DNA of 64,000 bases. It comes from Nocardioides sp. Root190. GTDB lineage: Bacteria; Actinomycetota; Actinomycetes; Propionibacteriales; Nocardioidaceae. The position numbers and the translations under genes were made by a program. The stretch spans positions 84,641 through 148,640 of the forward strand of contig NZ_LMIA01000012.1 in assembly GCF_001428565.1 (NCBI RefSeq), read 5' to 3'. Within the stretch, counting starts at the first letter, position 1; each line of letters starts with the position of its first letter. Below, piece by piece: positions 7,668-14,588 of this stretch. The notes below the pieces were generated by a model that saw only the letters and a program-made list of their open reading frames with translations, was not told the origin of the DNA and ran no database searches.

Positions 7668-8132
7668 TCAGTTCGAGACGGGCCGGTTCTCGTAGTAGGT
7701 CGAGAGCACGATGGTGGTCCGGGTCGACACGTTCGCGGCGGAGCGGATCCGGCCCAGGAGGACCTCCATCTCCGCCGGTGAGGTGGTGCGCACCTTGAGC
7801 ATGTACGACTCCTCGCCGGCCACGGACCAGCACGACTCGATCTCCGTCATGCCGACCAGACGATCGGGGCAGTCGTCGGGCTGCGACGGGTCGATCGGGC
7901 GGATCGAGATGAACGCCGTCAGTGGCAACCCGATCTCCGCGTAGTTGACCGTGGCGCCGTATCCGAGGATCAGGCCGCGCTGCTCCAGCCGCTTCACGCG
8001 CTGGTGCACCGCGGAGGTGGAGAGCCCTGTGGCCCGCCCGAGATCGGTGTAGGACATCCGGCCGTCCTTGGACAGGAGCTCCAGGATCTGTCGATCGATC
8101 ACTTCGACCGCTGGATTGGGGCTCTGACTCAC
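7668..8132 (-). CDS. Lrp/AsnC family transcriptional regulator
   Basis: 154 aa. N-terminal winged helix (DRQILELLSKDGRMSYTDLG, then STSAVHQRVKRLEQRGLI) followed by a RAM ligand-binding domain with an AGEESYMLKVRT segment, typical of AsnC proteins that bind amino acids and form octamers. A GTG at 8138 is possible, but it directly abuts the -10 box TAGGGT (8144-8139); the GTG at 8132 lies 6 nt after it and is the better leaderless start. The ligand is unknown. Its promoter is interlocked with that of the divergent exonuclease gene. Confidence 0.87.
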   Translation of the reverse strand: MSQSPNPAVEVIDRQILELLSKDGRMSYTDLGRATGLSTSAVHQRVKRLEQRGLILGYGATVNYAEIGLPLTAFISIRPIDPSQPDDCPDRLVGMTEIESCWSVAGEESYMLKVRTTSPAEMEVLLGRIRSAANVSTRTTIVLSTYYENRPVSN

Positions 8133-8138
8133 GGGCAC

Positions 8139-8151
8139 ACCCTAATAGGCT
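8139..8151. promoter_or_regulatory. Back-to-back -10 boxes of lrp and the exonuclease gene
   Basis: The minus-strand TAGGGT (8144-8139) and plus-strand TAGGCT (8146-8151) are separated by one base. They drive lrp (start 8132, 6-nt spacing) and the exonuclease gene (start 8160, 8-nt spacing). The two polymerases cannot occupy the site together, so expression should be mutually exclusive at any instant, and each -35 must lie inside the opposite gene. Confidence 0.5.
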
Positions 8152-8159
8152 GCGCCACG

Positions 8160-9080
8160 ATGAATGAGCGACTTCTACTCCTCGATACGGCCAGCCTCTA
8201 CTTCCGCGCCTTTTTCGGTTCCCCGGAGATCCTCTCTCCGGGCGGTACGAACGTGAACGCAGTCCGTGGACTGCTGGGCTACATCTCCCAGCTGGTGGAG
8301 CAGTACGAGCCCACCCACCTGGTCTGTTGCTGGGACGACGACTGGCGTCCGCAGTGGCGCGTCGACCTCCTGCCCAGCTACAAGGCGCACCGCGTCGTGG
8401 AGGAGGTCGCCGGCGCGCCGGACGTCGAGGAGGTCCCTGATCCGCTCGAGCTGCAGGTGCCGGTCATCCGCGAGGTGCTCGCCGCGTTCGGCATCGCTGT
8501 CATCGGCGCGCCGGGCTACGAGGCCGACGACGTGATCGGGACGCTCGCCACCGGTGCCGGTATGCCGGTCGACGTCGTCACCGGCGACCGCGACCTGTTC
8601 CAGCTCGTCGACGACGAGGCGGCGGTCCGGATCCTCTACGTCGGCAAGGGCGTCGGACGTCACGAACGCGTCGACGAGGCCTGGGTGCTGGACAAGTACG
8701 CCGTGCGGGCCGATCAGTACGCCGACTTCGCCACCCTCCGTGGTGACGCGTCCGACGGCCTGCCGGGCGTGAAGGGTGTCGGCGACAAGACCGCCGCCGT
8801 CCTCCTGCAGAAGTACGACGACATCGCCGGCGTGCGTGCGGCGGCGGAGGACCCGGCCAGTGACCTCGGTCCCGGCCCCCGCCTGAAGATCAAGGAGGCG
8901 GCGCCGTACCTCGACGTCGCCCCGACGGTCGTCGCCGTGGCCCGCGACATCGACCTCCCCCGCGACGGGATCGCCCTCCCCCGGGTCCCGGCCGACCCCG
9001 AGGGCCTGGCGGACCTGTCGGAGCGGTGGGGCCTGAACAGCCCGGTGGAGCGCCTGATCGGTGTGCTCGGCGCTTTGTAA
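8160..9080 (+). CDS. 5'-3' exonuclease (FEN/Pol I 5'-nuclease family)
   Basis: 306 aa, starting MNERLLLLDTASLYFRAFFG. It is a stand-alone homologue of the 5'-nuclease domain of DNA polymerase I. Acidic metal-binding clusters are visible: LLLLDTASLYFRAFF, CCWDDDWRPQWR, YEADDVIGTLA and VTGDRDLFQLV, followed by the helix-hairpin-helix GDASDGLPGVKGVGDKTA. Expected to remove 5' flaps or RNA primers during repair and replication. A reading frame extends back to 8004 through the lrp promoter; the ATG at 8160 is used because a -10 box lies 8 nt upstream. Similar to mycobacterial Rv2090. Confidence 0.92.
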   Translation: MNERLLLLDTASLYFRAFFGSPEILSPGGTNVNAVRGLLGYISQLVEQYEPTHLVCCWDDDWRPQWRVDLLPSYKAHRVVEEVAGAPDVEEVPDPLELQVPVIREVLAAFGIAVIGAPGYEADDVIGTLATGAGMPVDVVTGDRDLFQLVDDEAAVRILYVGKGVGRHERVDEAWVLDKYAVRADQYADFATLRGDASDGLPGVKGVGDKTAAVLLQKYDDIAGVRAAAEDPASDLGPGPRLKIKEAAPYLDVAPTVVAVARDIDLPRDGIALPRVPADPEGLADLSERWGLNSPVERLIGVLGAL

Positions 9081-9084
9081 CATC

Positions 9085-9131
9085 GATTTCATTCCATTTG
9101 GTAGTAGTTGGAAATCAGCGCTCCCTAGGTT
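9085..9131 (+). promoter_or_regulatory. AT-rich dyad and -10 box upstream of urtA
   Basis: GATTTC (9085-9090) and GAAATC (9111-9116) form an interrupted dyad in an AT-rich stretch that stands out from its surroundings; TTCCA (9092-9096)/TGGAA (9109-9113) nests inside. A -10-like TAGGTT lies at 9126-9131, so the dyad covers the -35 region. A nitrogen regulator such as GlnR or AmtR would be expected here, but I cannot match either consensus. Confidence 0.35.
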
Positions 9132-9171
9132 CATCGCACCGGGGCCCGCTGATGTGCCCCTTGGCTTCCGA

Positions 9172-9195
9172 GCCCGCAGCCCCGAGACTGCGGGC
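9172..9195 (+). other. Stem-loop just before the upstream urtA ATG
   Basis: GCCCGCAG (9172-9179) pairs with CTGCGGGC (9188-9195) around an 8-nt loop. It ends 2 nt before the ATG at 9198 and would bury any ribosome site for it. This supports GTG 9219 as the working start and could modulate urtA translation or be a leftover terminator of the exonuclease gene. Confidence 0.45.
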
Positions 9196-9218
9196 CGATG
9201 ACCGAAGGGTTGTCCCAC

Positions 9219-10463
9219 GTGTTCGAATCCCGCCCCCGCCTTGTCACGGGCACCGTCCTCGCCTTCACCGCCGCGCTCAGCCTGAGTGCGTGCGGTGGAA
9301 CCAAGTCCGGAGAGTCCAGCGCCGTCGAGAGCTGCGTCGACACCTCCGGTGACACCGTCAAGCTCGGGTTCCTCAACTCCACCTCCGGCGCCATGGCGAT
9401 CAGCGAGCAGACCGTTCGCGACTCCCTGGTCATGGCGATCGACGAGATCAACGCCGACGGCGGCATCCTCGGCAAGAAGGTCGAGCCCGTCGCCGAGGAC
9501 GGCGCGAGCGACCCGGCGATCTTCGCCGAGAAGATCGAGAAGCTGTTGACCGGTGACTGCGTCGCCGCGGTCTTCGGTGGGTGGACCTCCGCATCGCGCA
9601 AGGCGATGCTCCCGGTCGTCGAGGCCAACAAGGGCCTGCTGTTCTACCCCGTCCAGTACGAGGGCCTCGAGGCGTCCGAGAACATCTACTACACCGGCGC
9701 CACGACCAACCAGCAGATCATCCCGGCCATGGACTTCCTGAAGTCCGAGGGCGTGAAGACGCTGTTCCTCGCCGGTTCGGACTACGTCTTCCCGCGCACC
9801 GCGAACAAGATCATCAAGCAGTACGCCGAGGAGCTCGGCATCGAGATCGTGGGCGAGGAGTACGTCCCCCTCGACGACGACGACTGGACCACGCAGGTCG
9901 CCAAGATCGCCGCCGCCAAGCCGGACTTCGTGTTCAACACCATCAACGGCTCCTCCAACGTCGGCTTCGTCAAGGCGTACTACGAGCAGGGACTCGGCCC
10001 GGACAACTCGCCGATCATCTCGGTGTCGATCGCCGAGGAGGAGGCGCCGGCGATGGGCAAGGACATCACGGGTCAGTACGCCGCCTGGAACTACTTCCAG
10101 TCCGTGGAGAGCCCGACGAACGACACCTTCATCGAGGCCTTCCAGGCGAAGTACGGCGACGACCGGCCGACCTCGGACCCGATGGAGGCGGCCTACACGT
10201 CGCTGTACCTCTACAAGGCACTGGTCGAGAAGGCCGGATCCTTCGACGTGGACGAGATCAACGCGTCCGCCGACGGCGTCACCTTCGACGCCCCGGAGGG
10301 CACCGTCACCATCGACGGCGAGAACCACCACATCGCCAAGACGGCACTGATCGGAAAGATCAACTCCGACAACCAGTTCGACGTCGTGTGGTCCTCCGAC
10401 AGCCCGGTGGAGCCGGACCCGTTCCTCGAGGGCTACAGCTGGTGGGACCCGAGCAAGAACTGA
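9219..10463 (+). CDS. urtA: Urea ABC transporter, substrate-binding lipoprotein
   Basis: 414 aa from GTG 9219 (GAAGGG 9 nt upstream); ATG 9198 would add 7 residues. A lipoprotein signal peptide (MFESRPRLVTGTVLAFTAAL, then lipobox LSAC, residues 23-26) precedes a mature type-5 periplasmic-binding fold. Segments such as AVFGGWTSASRKAMLPVVE, GLLFYPVQYEG and NQQIIPAMDFL are typical of UrtA/AmiC/FmdD urea-amide binders. It should capture urea outside the membrane and pass it to UrtBC. First gene of urtABCDE-ureABCFGD. Confidence 0.95.
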   Translation: MFESRPRLVTGTVLAFTAALSLSACGGTKSGESSAVESCVDTSGDTVKLGFLNSTSGAMAISEQTVRDSLVMAIDEINADGGILGKKVEPVAEDGASDPAIFAEKIEKLLTGDCVAAVFGGWTSASRKAMLPVVEANKGLLFYPVQYEGLEASENIYYTGATTNQQIIPAMDFLKSEGVKTLFLAGSDYVFPRTANKIIKQYAEELGIEIVGEEYVPLDDDDWTTQVAKIAAAKPDFVFNTINGSSNVGFVKAYYEQGLGPDNSPIISVSIAEEEAPAMGKDITGQYAAWNYFQSVESPTNDTFIEAFQAKYGDDRPTSDPMEAAYTSLYLYKALVEKAGSFDVDEINASADGVTFDAPEGTVTIDGENHHIAKTALIGKINSDNQFDVVWSSDSPVEPDPFLEGYSWWDPSKN

Positions 10464-10488
10464 CCTGACCGGCCCCGTTCATCCCCCC

Positions 10489-10523
10489 TCCCGGGGCGTC
10501 GCGACCTCAGCGGCGCCCCGGGA
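10489..10523 (+). other. Intercistronic stem-loop between urtA and urtB
   Basis: TCCCGGGGCG (10489-10498) pairs perfectly with CGCCCCGGGA (10514-10523) around a 15-nt loop. It sits 26 bp after urtA and 22 bp before urtB. Such hairpins often protect the binding-protein mRNA, so that UrtA is made in excess over the membrane subunits, or attenuate the downstream genes. Confidence 0.55.
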
Positions 10524-10544
10524 CCGGCTGTCAGGAGACCCGTC

Positions 10545-11429
10545 TTGGACGCGTTCACCACCCCGCTGCTCGCTGGTACGGCGACCGGTGCACTGCTGCT
10601 CATCGCTGCCCTCGGCCTGGCGCTCACGTTCGGCCAGATGGGCGTGATCAACATGGCGCACGGCGAGTTCCTCATGGCCGGCGCCTACACGACCTTCCTC
10701 ACCCAGCAGGTCGTCACGAACACCGACCTCTCGATCCTCGTCGCCCTCCCGGCCGCCTTCGTGGTGGCCGGCTCGCTGGGGCTCCTGCTCGAGGTGTCGA
10801 TCATCTCCTGGATGTATCGACGGCCCCTCGACACGCTGCTCGTGACGGTCGGGGTGAGCCTCCTGCTCCAACAGCTCGCCAAGGACATCTTCGGCGCGCA
10901 GGGCGACCCCGTGCAGACGCCGGGCTGGCTCGACGGCAACATCGACGTGTTCGGCTACCACTGGCCCTACCGGCAGATGTTCACCATCCTGCTGGCCATC
11001 GCGGCCCTCGTCGGGCTGGGCCTGCTGCTGAAGTACACCGCCTACGGCCGGCAGATCCGGGCCACGGTCCAGAACCGGGACCTGGCCGAGACGATGGGCG
11101 TCTCGACCCGGACCGTCGACCGGGTGACCTTCTTCGTCGGCTCCGGTCTCGCCGGGGTGGGCGGGGTCGCGGTCTCGCTGATCTCCGGCACCAATCCGAA
11201 TCTCGGGACGACGTACATCATCTCGGCGTTCCTGGTCGTGGTCGCCGGAGGCCTCGGCCAGCTCAAGGGCACCGTGATCGCGGCCTTCGCGGTCGGCATC
11301 GTGACCGCGTTCTTCACCGACTGGTTCAACTCCAGCATGGCGCAGGTCTTCACCTTCGCGCTGGTCGTCATCTTCCTCCAGCTCAGGCCCCAGGGCCTGT
11401 TCACCGTGCGCACGAGGGGGCTCGCATGA
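10545..11429 (+). CDS. urtB: Urea ABC transporter permease UrtB
   Basis: 294 aa, TTG start with CAGGAG about 8 nt upstream. LivH-like branched-chain-amino-acid/urea permease with about eight membrane helices; landmarks are FGQMGVINMAHGEFLMAGAY at residues 27-46, MYRRPLDTLLVTVGVSLLLQ and FLVVVAGGLGQLKGT. It forms the membrane channel with UrtC. Unlike many proteobacterial UrtB proteins it has no long N-terminal extracytoplasmic extension. Its stop overlaps the urtC start by 4 bp. Confidence 0.94.
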   Translation: MDAFTTPLLAGTATGALLLIAALGLALTFGQMGVINMAHGEFLMAGAYTTFLTQQVVTNTDLSILVALPAAFVVAGSLGLLLEVSIISWMYRRPLDTLLVTVGVSLLLQQLAKDIFGAQGDPVQTPGWLDGNIDVFGYHWPYRQMFTILLAIAALVGLGLLLKYTAYGRQIRATVQNRDLAETMGVSTRTVDRVTFFVGSGLAGVGGVAVSLISGTNPNLGTTYIISAFLVVVAGGLGQLKGTVIAAFAVGIVTAFFTDWFNSSMAQVFTFALVVIFLQLRPQGLFTVRTRGLA

Positions 11430-12514
11430 ACAACCTGCTGCAGACCGGACAGCGGCTGGGCCGCACCTGGGGACCGCTGCTCGGCATCGCGATCGTCGCG
11501 ATCGCCCTGCTGGTGGTGGCGCCGGCCGTGCTCAGTCCCTTCCGGCTCAACAACCTCGGCAAGTACGTCTGCTGGGCGATCGCCGGCGTCGGCATCGGCC
11601 TCGCCTGGGGCCGGGGCGGCATGCTCGTCATGGGCCAGGGCGTCTTCTTCGGGCTCGGTGGCTACGCGATGGCGATGCACCTCAAGCTCGAGGCGGCGAT
11701 GGCCACCGGCGGCCCGGACGCGATCCCGGACTTCATGGTCCTGTACGGCGACGGCACGATGCCCGGCTGGTGGGAACCGTTCCGCAGCGGTCCGTTCACC
11801 CTGTTCGCGATCCTGGTGCTGCCTGCGATCGCGGCGACGATCCTCGGGTTCGCGATCTTCAAGAGGCGGGTGAAGGGCGCCTACTTCGCGATCCTCACCC
11901 AGGCGCTCGCCGTCGCCTTCGCCACCCTGCTGGTCGCGACGATCAAGCAGACGGGAGGGTTCAACGGCCTCAACCAGTTCACCCAGTTCTTCGGCTACAA
12001 CCTCTACGACCCGGTGAACAAGCGGATGATCTACTCGATCGCCGCGGTCCTGCTCATCGTCTGCCTGGTGGTCGTGTGGCAGCTCTACCGCAGCAGGTTC
12101 GGCGAGCTGCTGGTCGCGACGAGGGACGCCGAGGAGCGGGTCCGGTTCCTCGGGCACGACCCGGCCAACATCAAGCTCGTCGCGTTCGTGGTCGCCGCCG
12201 TGATGGCGAGCATCGGCGGTGCCATGTTCGCCCCGATCACCGGCATCATCTCCCCCTCCGACGTGGACGCGACCGCCTCGATCTTCCTGATCGCCGGGGT
12301 CGCACTCGGCGGACGGTCCCTGCTCCTGGGACCCGCGATCGGCGCGCTGGCCGTGGGCTTCGGCAGGACCTTCCTGTCCGAGTCGTTCCCTGACCAGTGG
12401 ACCTACTTCTTGGGACTGCTGTTCATCGTGGTCATCCTGTTCTTCCCCTCCGGCCTCGGGAGCTCGTGGTCGCAGCTCACCTCCCGCCTGCGTACGAAGG
12501 AGGTCGCGCGATGA
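11426..12514 (+). CDS. urtC: Urea ABC transporter permease UrtC
   Basis: 362 aa. LivM-like permease. After an N-terminal helix it has LAWGRGGMLVMGQGVFFGLG and the periplasmic LYGDGTMPGWWEPF insert characteristic of UrtC, then KRRVKGAYFAILTQALAVAF and GGFNGLNQFTQF. The EAA-like cytoplasmic loop (SRFGELLVATRDAEERVRF) should dock the ATPases UrtD and UrtE. Starts within the urtB stop (ATGA) and ends within the urtD start (ATGA). Confidence 0.94.
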   Translation: MNNLLQTGQRLGRTWGPLLGIAIVAIALLVVAPAVLSPFRLNNLGKYVCWAIAGVGIGLAWGRGGMLVMGQGVFFGLGGYAMAMHLKLEAAMATGGPDAIPDFMVLYGDGTMPGWWEPFRSGPFTLFAILVLPAIAATILGFAIFKRRVKGAYFAILTQALAVAFATLLVATIKQTGGFNGLNQFTQFFGYNLYDPVNKRMIYSIAAVLLIVCLVVVWQLYRSRFGELLVATRDAEERVRFLGHDPANIKLVAFVVAAVMASIGGAMFAPITGIISPSDVDATASIFLIAGVALGGRSLLLGPAIGALAVGFGRTFLSESFPDQWTYFLGLLFIVVILFFPSGLGSSWSQLTSRLRTKEVAR

Positions 12515-13263
12515 ACGACGACTACCTCGAGATCCGGGGCCTCACCGTCGAGTTCGACGGGTTCAAGGCCATCGACGGGGTGGACCTGACCCTGCTCCAG
12601 GGCCAGCTCCACTTCCTCATCGGTCCCAACGGCGCGGGCAAGACGACGCTCGTCGACGCGGTGACCGGCCTGGTGCCGGCGACGGGCCATGCCCGCTACC
12701 GGAACCAGGACCTGCTCCGGATGAAGTCGCACCGGATCGTGCGGGCGGGCATCGGGCGCACCTTCCAGACCGCCACGGTCTTCGAGGGTCTCTCGGTCCT
12801 GCAGAACCTGGACATCGCCGGCGGCGTGCACCGCTCTGCCTGGACGATGCTGATGGCGCGGCGCGGCGTCCCGTCGTACGTCGAGGAGGCACTCGAGACC
12901 GTCGGTCTCGCCGACCTCCGGGACAAGCCCGCCGGTGTCCTGGCCCACGGGCAGAAGCAGTGGCTGGAGATCGGCATGCTGCTCGTCCAGGACGCCCGGG
13001 TGATGCTGCTCGACGAACCCGTCGCCGGGATGAGCGCCGAGGAGCGTGAGGAGACCGGCGAGCTGCTCCGGCGGATCGGGCACGAGCGGACCATCGTCGT
13101 GATCGAGCACGACATGGACTTCGTCCGCAGCTTTGCCGACGTCGTCACCGTGATGCACGCGGGCAAGGTGCTCGCCGAGGGCGGCGTCGCGGAGATCCAG
13201 GCCAACGCCAGGGTCCAGGAGGTCTACCTGGGCCGCACCGCTGAGGAGGCGGACCATGCTTGA
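12511..13263 (+). CDS. urtD: Urea ABC transporter ATP-binding protein UrtD
   Basis: 250 aa from the ATG at 12511, which overlaps the urtC stop; a longer frame from 12397 is inside urtC. Walker A GPNGAGKTTL (about residues 38-47), Q-loop region GIGRTFQTATVF, signature LAHGQKQWLEIGMLL, Walker B VMLLDEPVAGM and H-loop VIEHDMDFV are all present. The signature is the LxHGQ variant seen in UrtD and LivG rather than LSGGQ. It couples ATP hydrolysis to urea import with UrtE. Confidence 0.95.
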   Translation: MNDDYLEIRGLTVEFDGFKAIDGVDLTLLQGQLHFLIGPNGAGKTTLVDAVTGLVPATGHARYRNQDLLRMKSHRIVRAGIGRTFQTATVFEGLSVLQNLDIAGGVHRSAWTMLMARRGVPSYVEEALETVGLADLRDKPAGVLAHGQKQWLEIGMLLVQDARVMLLDEPVAGMSAEEREETGELLRRIGHERTIVVIEHDMDFVRSFADVVTVMHAGKVLAEGGVAEIQANARVQEVYLGRTAEEADHA

Positions 13264-13936
13264 GCTGCGTGACGTGACGGCCGGGTACGGCCGGACCAAG
13301 GTGTTGGAAGGTGTCTCGGTCGAGGTGCCGCGCGGCGGAGCGGTGGCGCTGATGGGTCACAACGGCGCCGGGAAGACCACGCTGCTGCGCGTCGCGGTCG
13401 GGCTCCTGCCCGTGATGAGCGGCACGGTGCTCATCGACGGCGAGGACGTGACCCGACTGCGTCCCAACAAGCGGGTCGCCCGAGGTCTCGGGTACGTGCC
13501 CCAGGGGCAGCTGTCGTTCCCGCAGATGACCACGCTGGAGAACCTCCAGCTGGTCACCACCGACCGGACCTCGATCGACGAGGTGCTCGACACCTTCCCG
13601 GCGCTGCGCGACCTGCTCGCGCGACGCGCGGGCCTGCTGTCCGGAGGTCAGCGGCAACAGCTGTCGATCGCGCGGACGCTCCTCACGAAGCCGCGCCTGC
13701 TGATCCTCGACGAGCCGACGGAGGGCATCCAGCCCAATGTCGTCGCCGAGATCGAGTCGGTGATCACCTCGCTCACCGCACGCGGTGACCTCTCGGTGCT
13801 GCTCGTCGAGCAGCACGTCGGCTTCGCGCTGCGGAGCACGGGCTCCTACTACGTCCTCGAGTCGGGTCGGATCACCTCCCACGGCGAGGGCGGACCCGGC
13901 GCCCTGGACGACGTCCGCGCTGCGATGGCGGTCTGA
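13256..13936 (+). CDS. urtE: Urea ABC transporter ATP-binding protein UrtE
   Basis: 226 aa, overlapping urtD by 8 bp. LivF-like ATPase: Walker A GHNGAGKTTL near residues 33-42, GLGYVPQGQLSFPQMTTLEN, signature LLSGGQRQQLSIARTLL, Walker B LLILDEPTEGIQPN and the H-loop LLVEQHVGFAL. The PQGQLSFPQMT segment is characteristic of UrtE. It pairs with UrtD on the UrtBC pore. Only 1 bp separates its stop from the ureA start, so importer and urease are one transcription and translation unit. Confidence 0.95.
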   Translation: MLELRDVTAGYGRTKVLEGVSVEVPRGGAVALMGHNGAGKTTLLRVAVGLLPVMSGTVLIDGEDVTRLRPNKRVARGLGYVPQGQLSFPQMTTLENLQLVTTDRTSIDEVLDTFPALRDLLARRAGLLSGGQRQQLSIARTLLTKPRLLILDEPTEGIQPNVVAEIESVITSLTARGDLSVLLVEQHVGFALRSTGSYYVLESGRITSHGEGGPGALDDVRAAMAV

Positions 13937-13937
13937 G

Positions 13938-14240
13938 GTGCACCTGACGCCGGCCGACACGGAGAAGCTGTTGCTGAGCGTGGCGGGGATGGTGGCGCGG
14001 GACCGGCTCGAGCGAGGCGTCCTCCTGAACTACCCCGAGACCGTCGCGCTCCTGTGCTGCTGGGTGATCGAGGAGGCGCGGGCAGGTGCCCTCGTGGTCG
14101 ACCTGATGGAACGGGGCCGCGAGGTGCTCGGCCGCCACCAGGTGATGGCCGGTGTCGCCGAGATGCTCGTGGACGTCCAGGTCGAGGCCACCTTCCGCGA
14201 CGGACGCAAGCTCGTCACCCTCCACCACCCGATCGCCTGA
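13938..14240 (+). CDS. ureA: Urease subunit gamma
   Basis: 100 aa from GTG 13938, next to the urtE stop. Begins MHLTPADTEKLLLSVAGMVA and contains LNYPETVALLCCWVIEEARA and VMAGVAEMLVDVQVEATFRDG, matching the full-length 100-residue gamma subunit. The chain caps the active-site trimer of urease, which hydrolyses urea to ammonia and carbamate. Actinobacteria keep gamma, beta and alpha as three genes, as here. Confidence 0.97.
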   Translation: MHLTPADTEKLLLSVAGMVARDRLERGVLLNYPETVALLCCWVIEEARAGALVVDLMERGREVLGRHQVMAGVAEMLVDVQVEATFRDGRKLVTLHHPIA

Positions 14241-14249
14241 GGAGGACTC

Positions 14250-14588
14250 GTGGGAATCGTGTCCGAAGGACCCGGCGCCACCCGGCCCCGGCCCGGCACC
14301 ATCGTGCTCAACGCCGATCGCACACCCGAGCAGCGGGGCCTCCTCGTCGTGACCAACACCGGCGACCGGCCGGTGCAGGTGGGCTCCCACCTGCACCTCC
14401 CCGACGCCAACGCCGCCCTGGCGTTCGACCGGGCCGCCGCGCACGGCTTCCGGCTCGACATCGCATCCGGCACGTCCCGCCGCTTCGAGCCCGGCGCCTC
14501 GCAGGAGGTGGCCGTGGTCGCGTTCGCCGGCCGACGGGTGGTCCCGGGCATCCAGATCAAGACGGACGGCGGAGCACTCGATGGTTGA
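14250..14588 (+). CDS. ureB: Urease subunit beta
   Basis: 112 aa. The start GTG at 14250 follows an AGGAGG-like site (GAGGAG). Typical beta-subunit blocks are RPGTIVLNADRTPEQRGLLV, NTGDRPVQVGSHLHLPDAN, DIASGTSRRFEPGASQEVAV and FAGRRVVPGIQIK. It packs against UreC in the (alpha-beta-gamma)3 urease. Nine bp after ureA; overlaps ureC by 8 bp. The first ten or so residues (GIVSEGPGATRP) are a short non-conserved leader. Confidence 0.96.
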   Translation: MGIVSEGPGATRPRPGTIVLNADRTPEQRGLLVVTNTGDRPVQVGSHLHLPDANAALAFDRAAAHGFRLDIASGTSRRFEPGASQEVAVVAFAGRRVVPGIQIKTDGGALDG

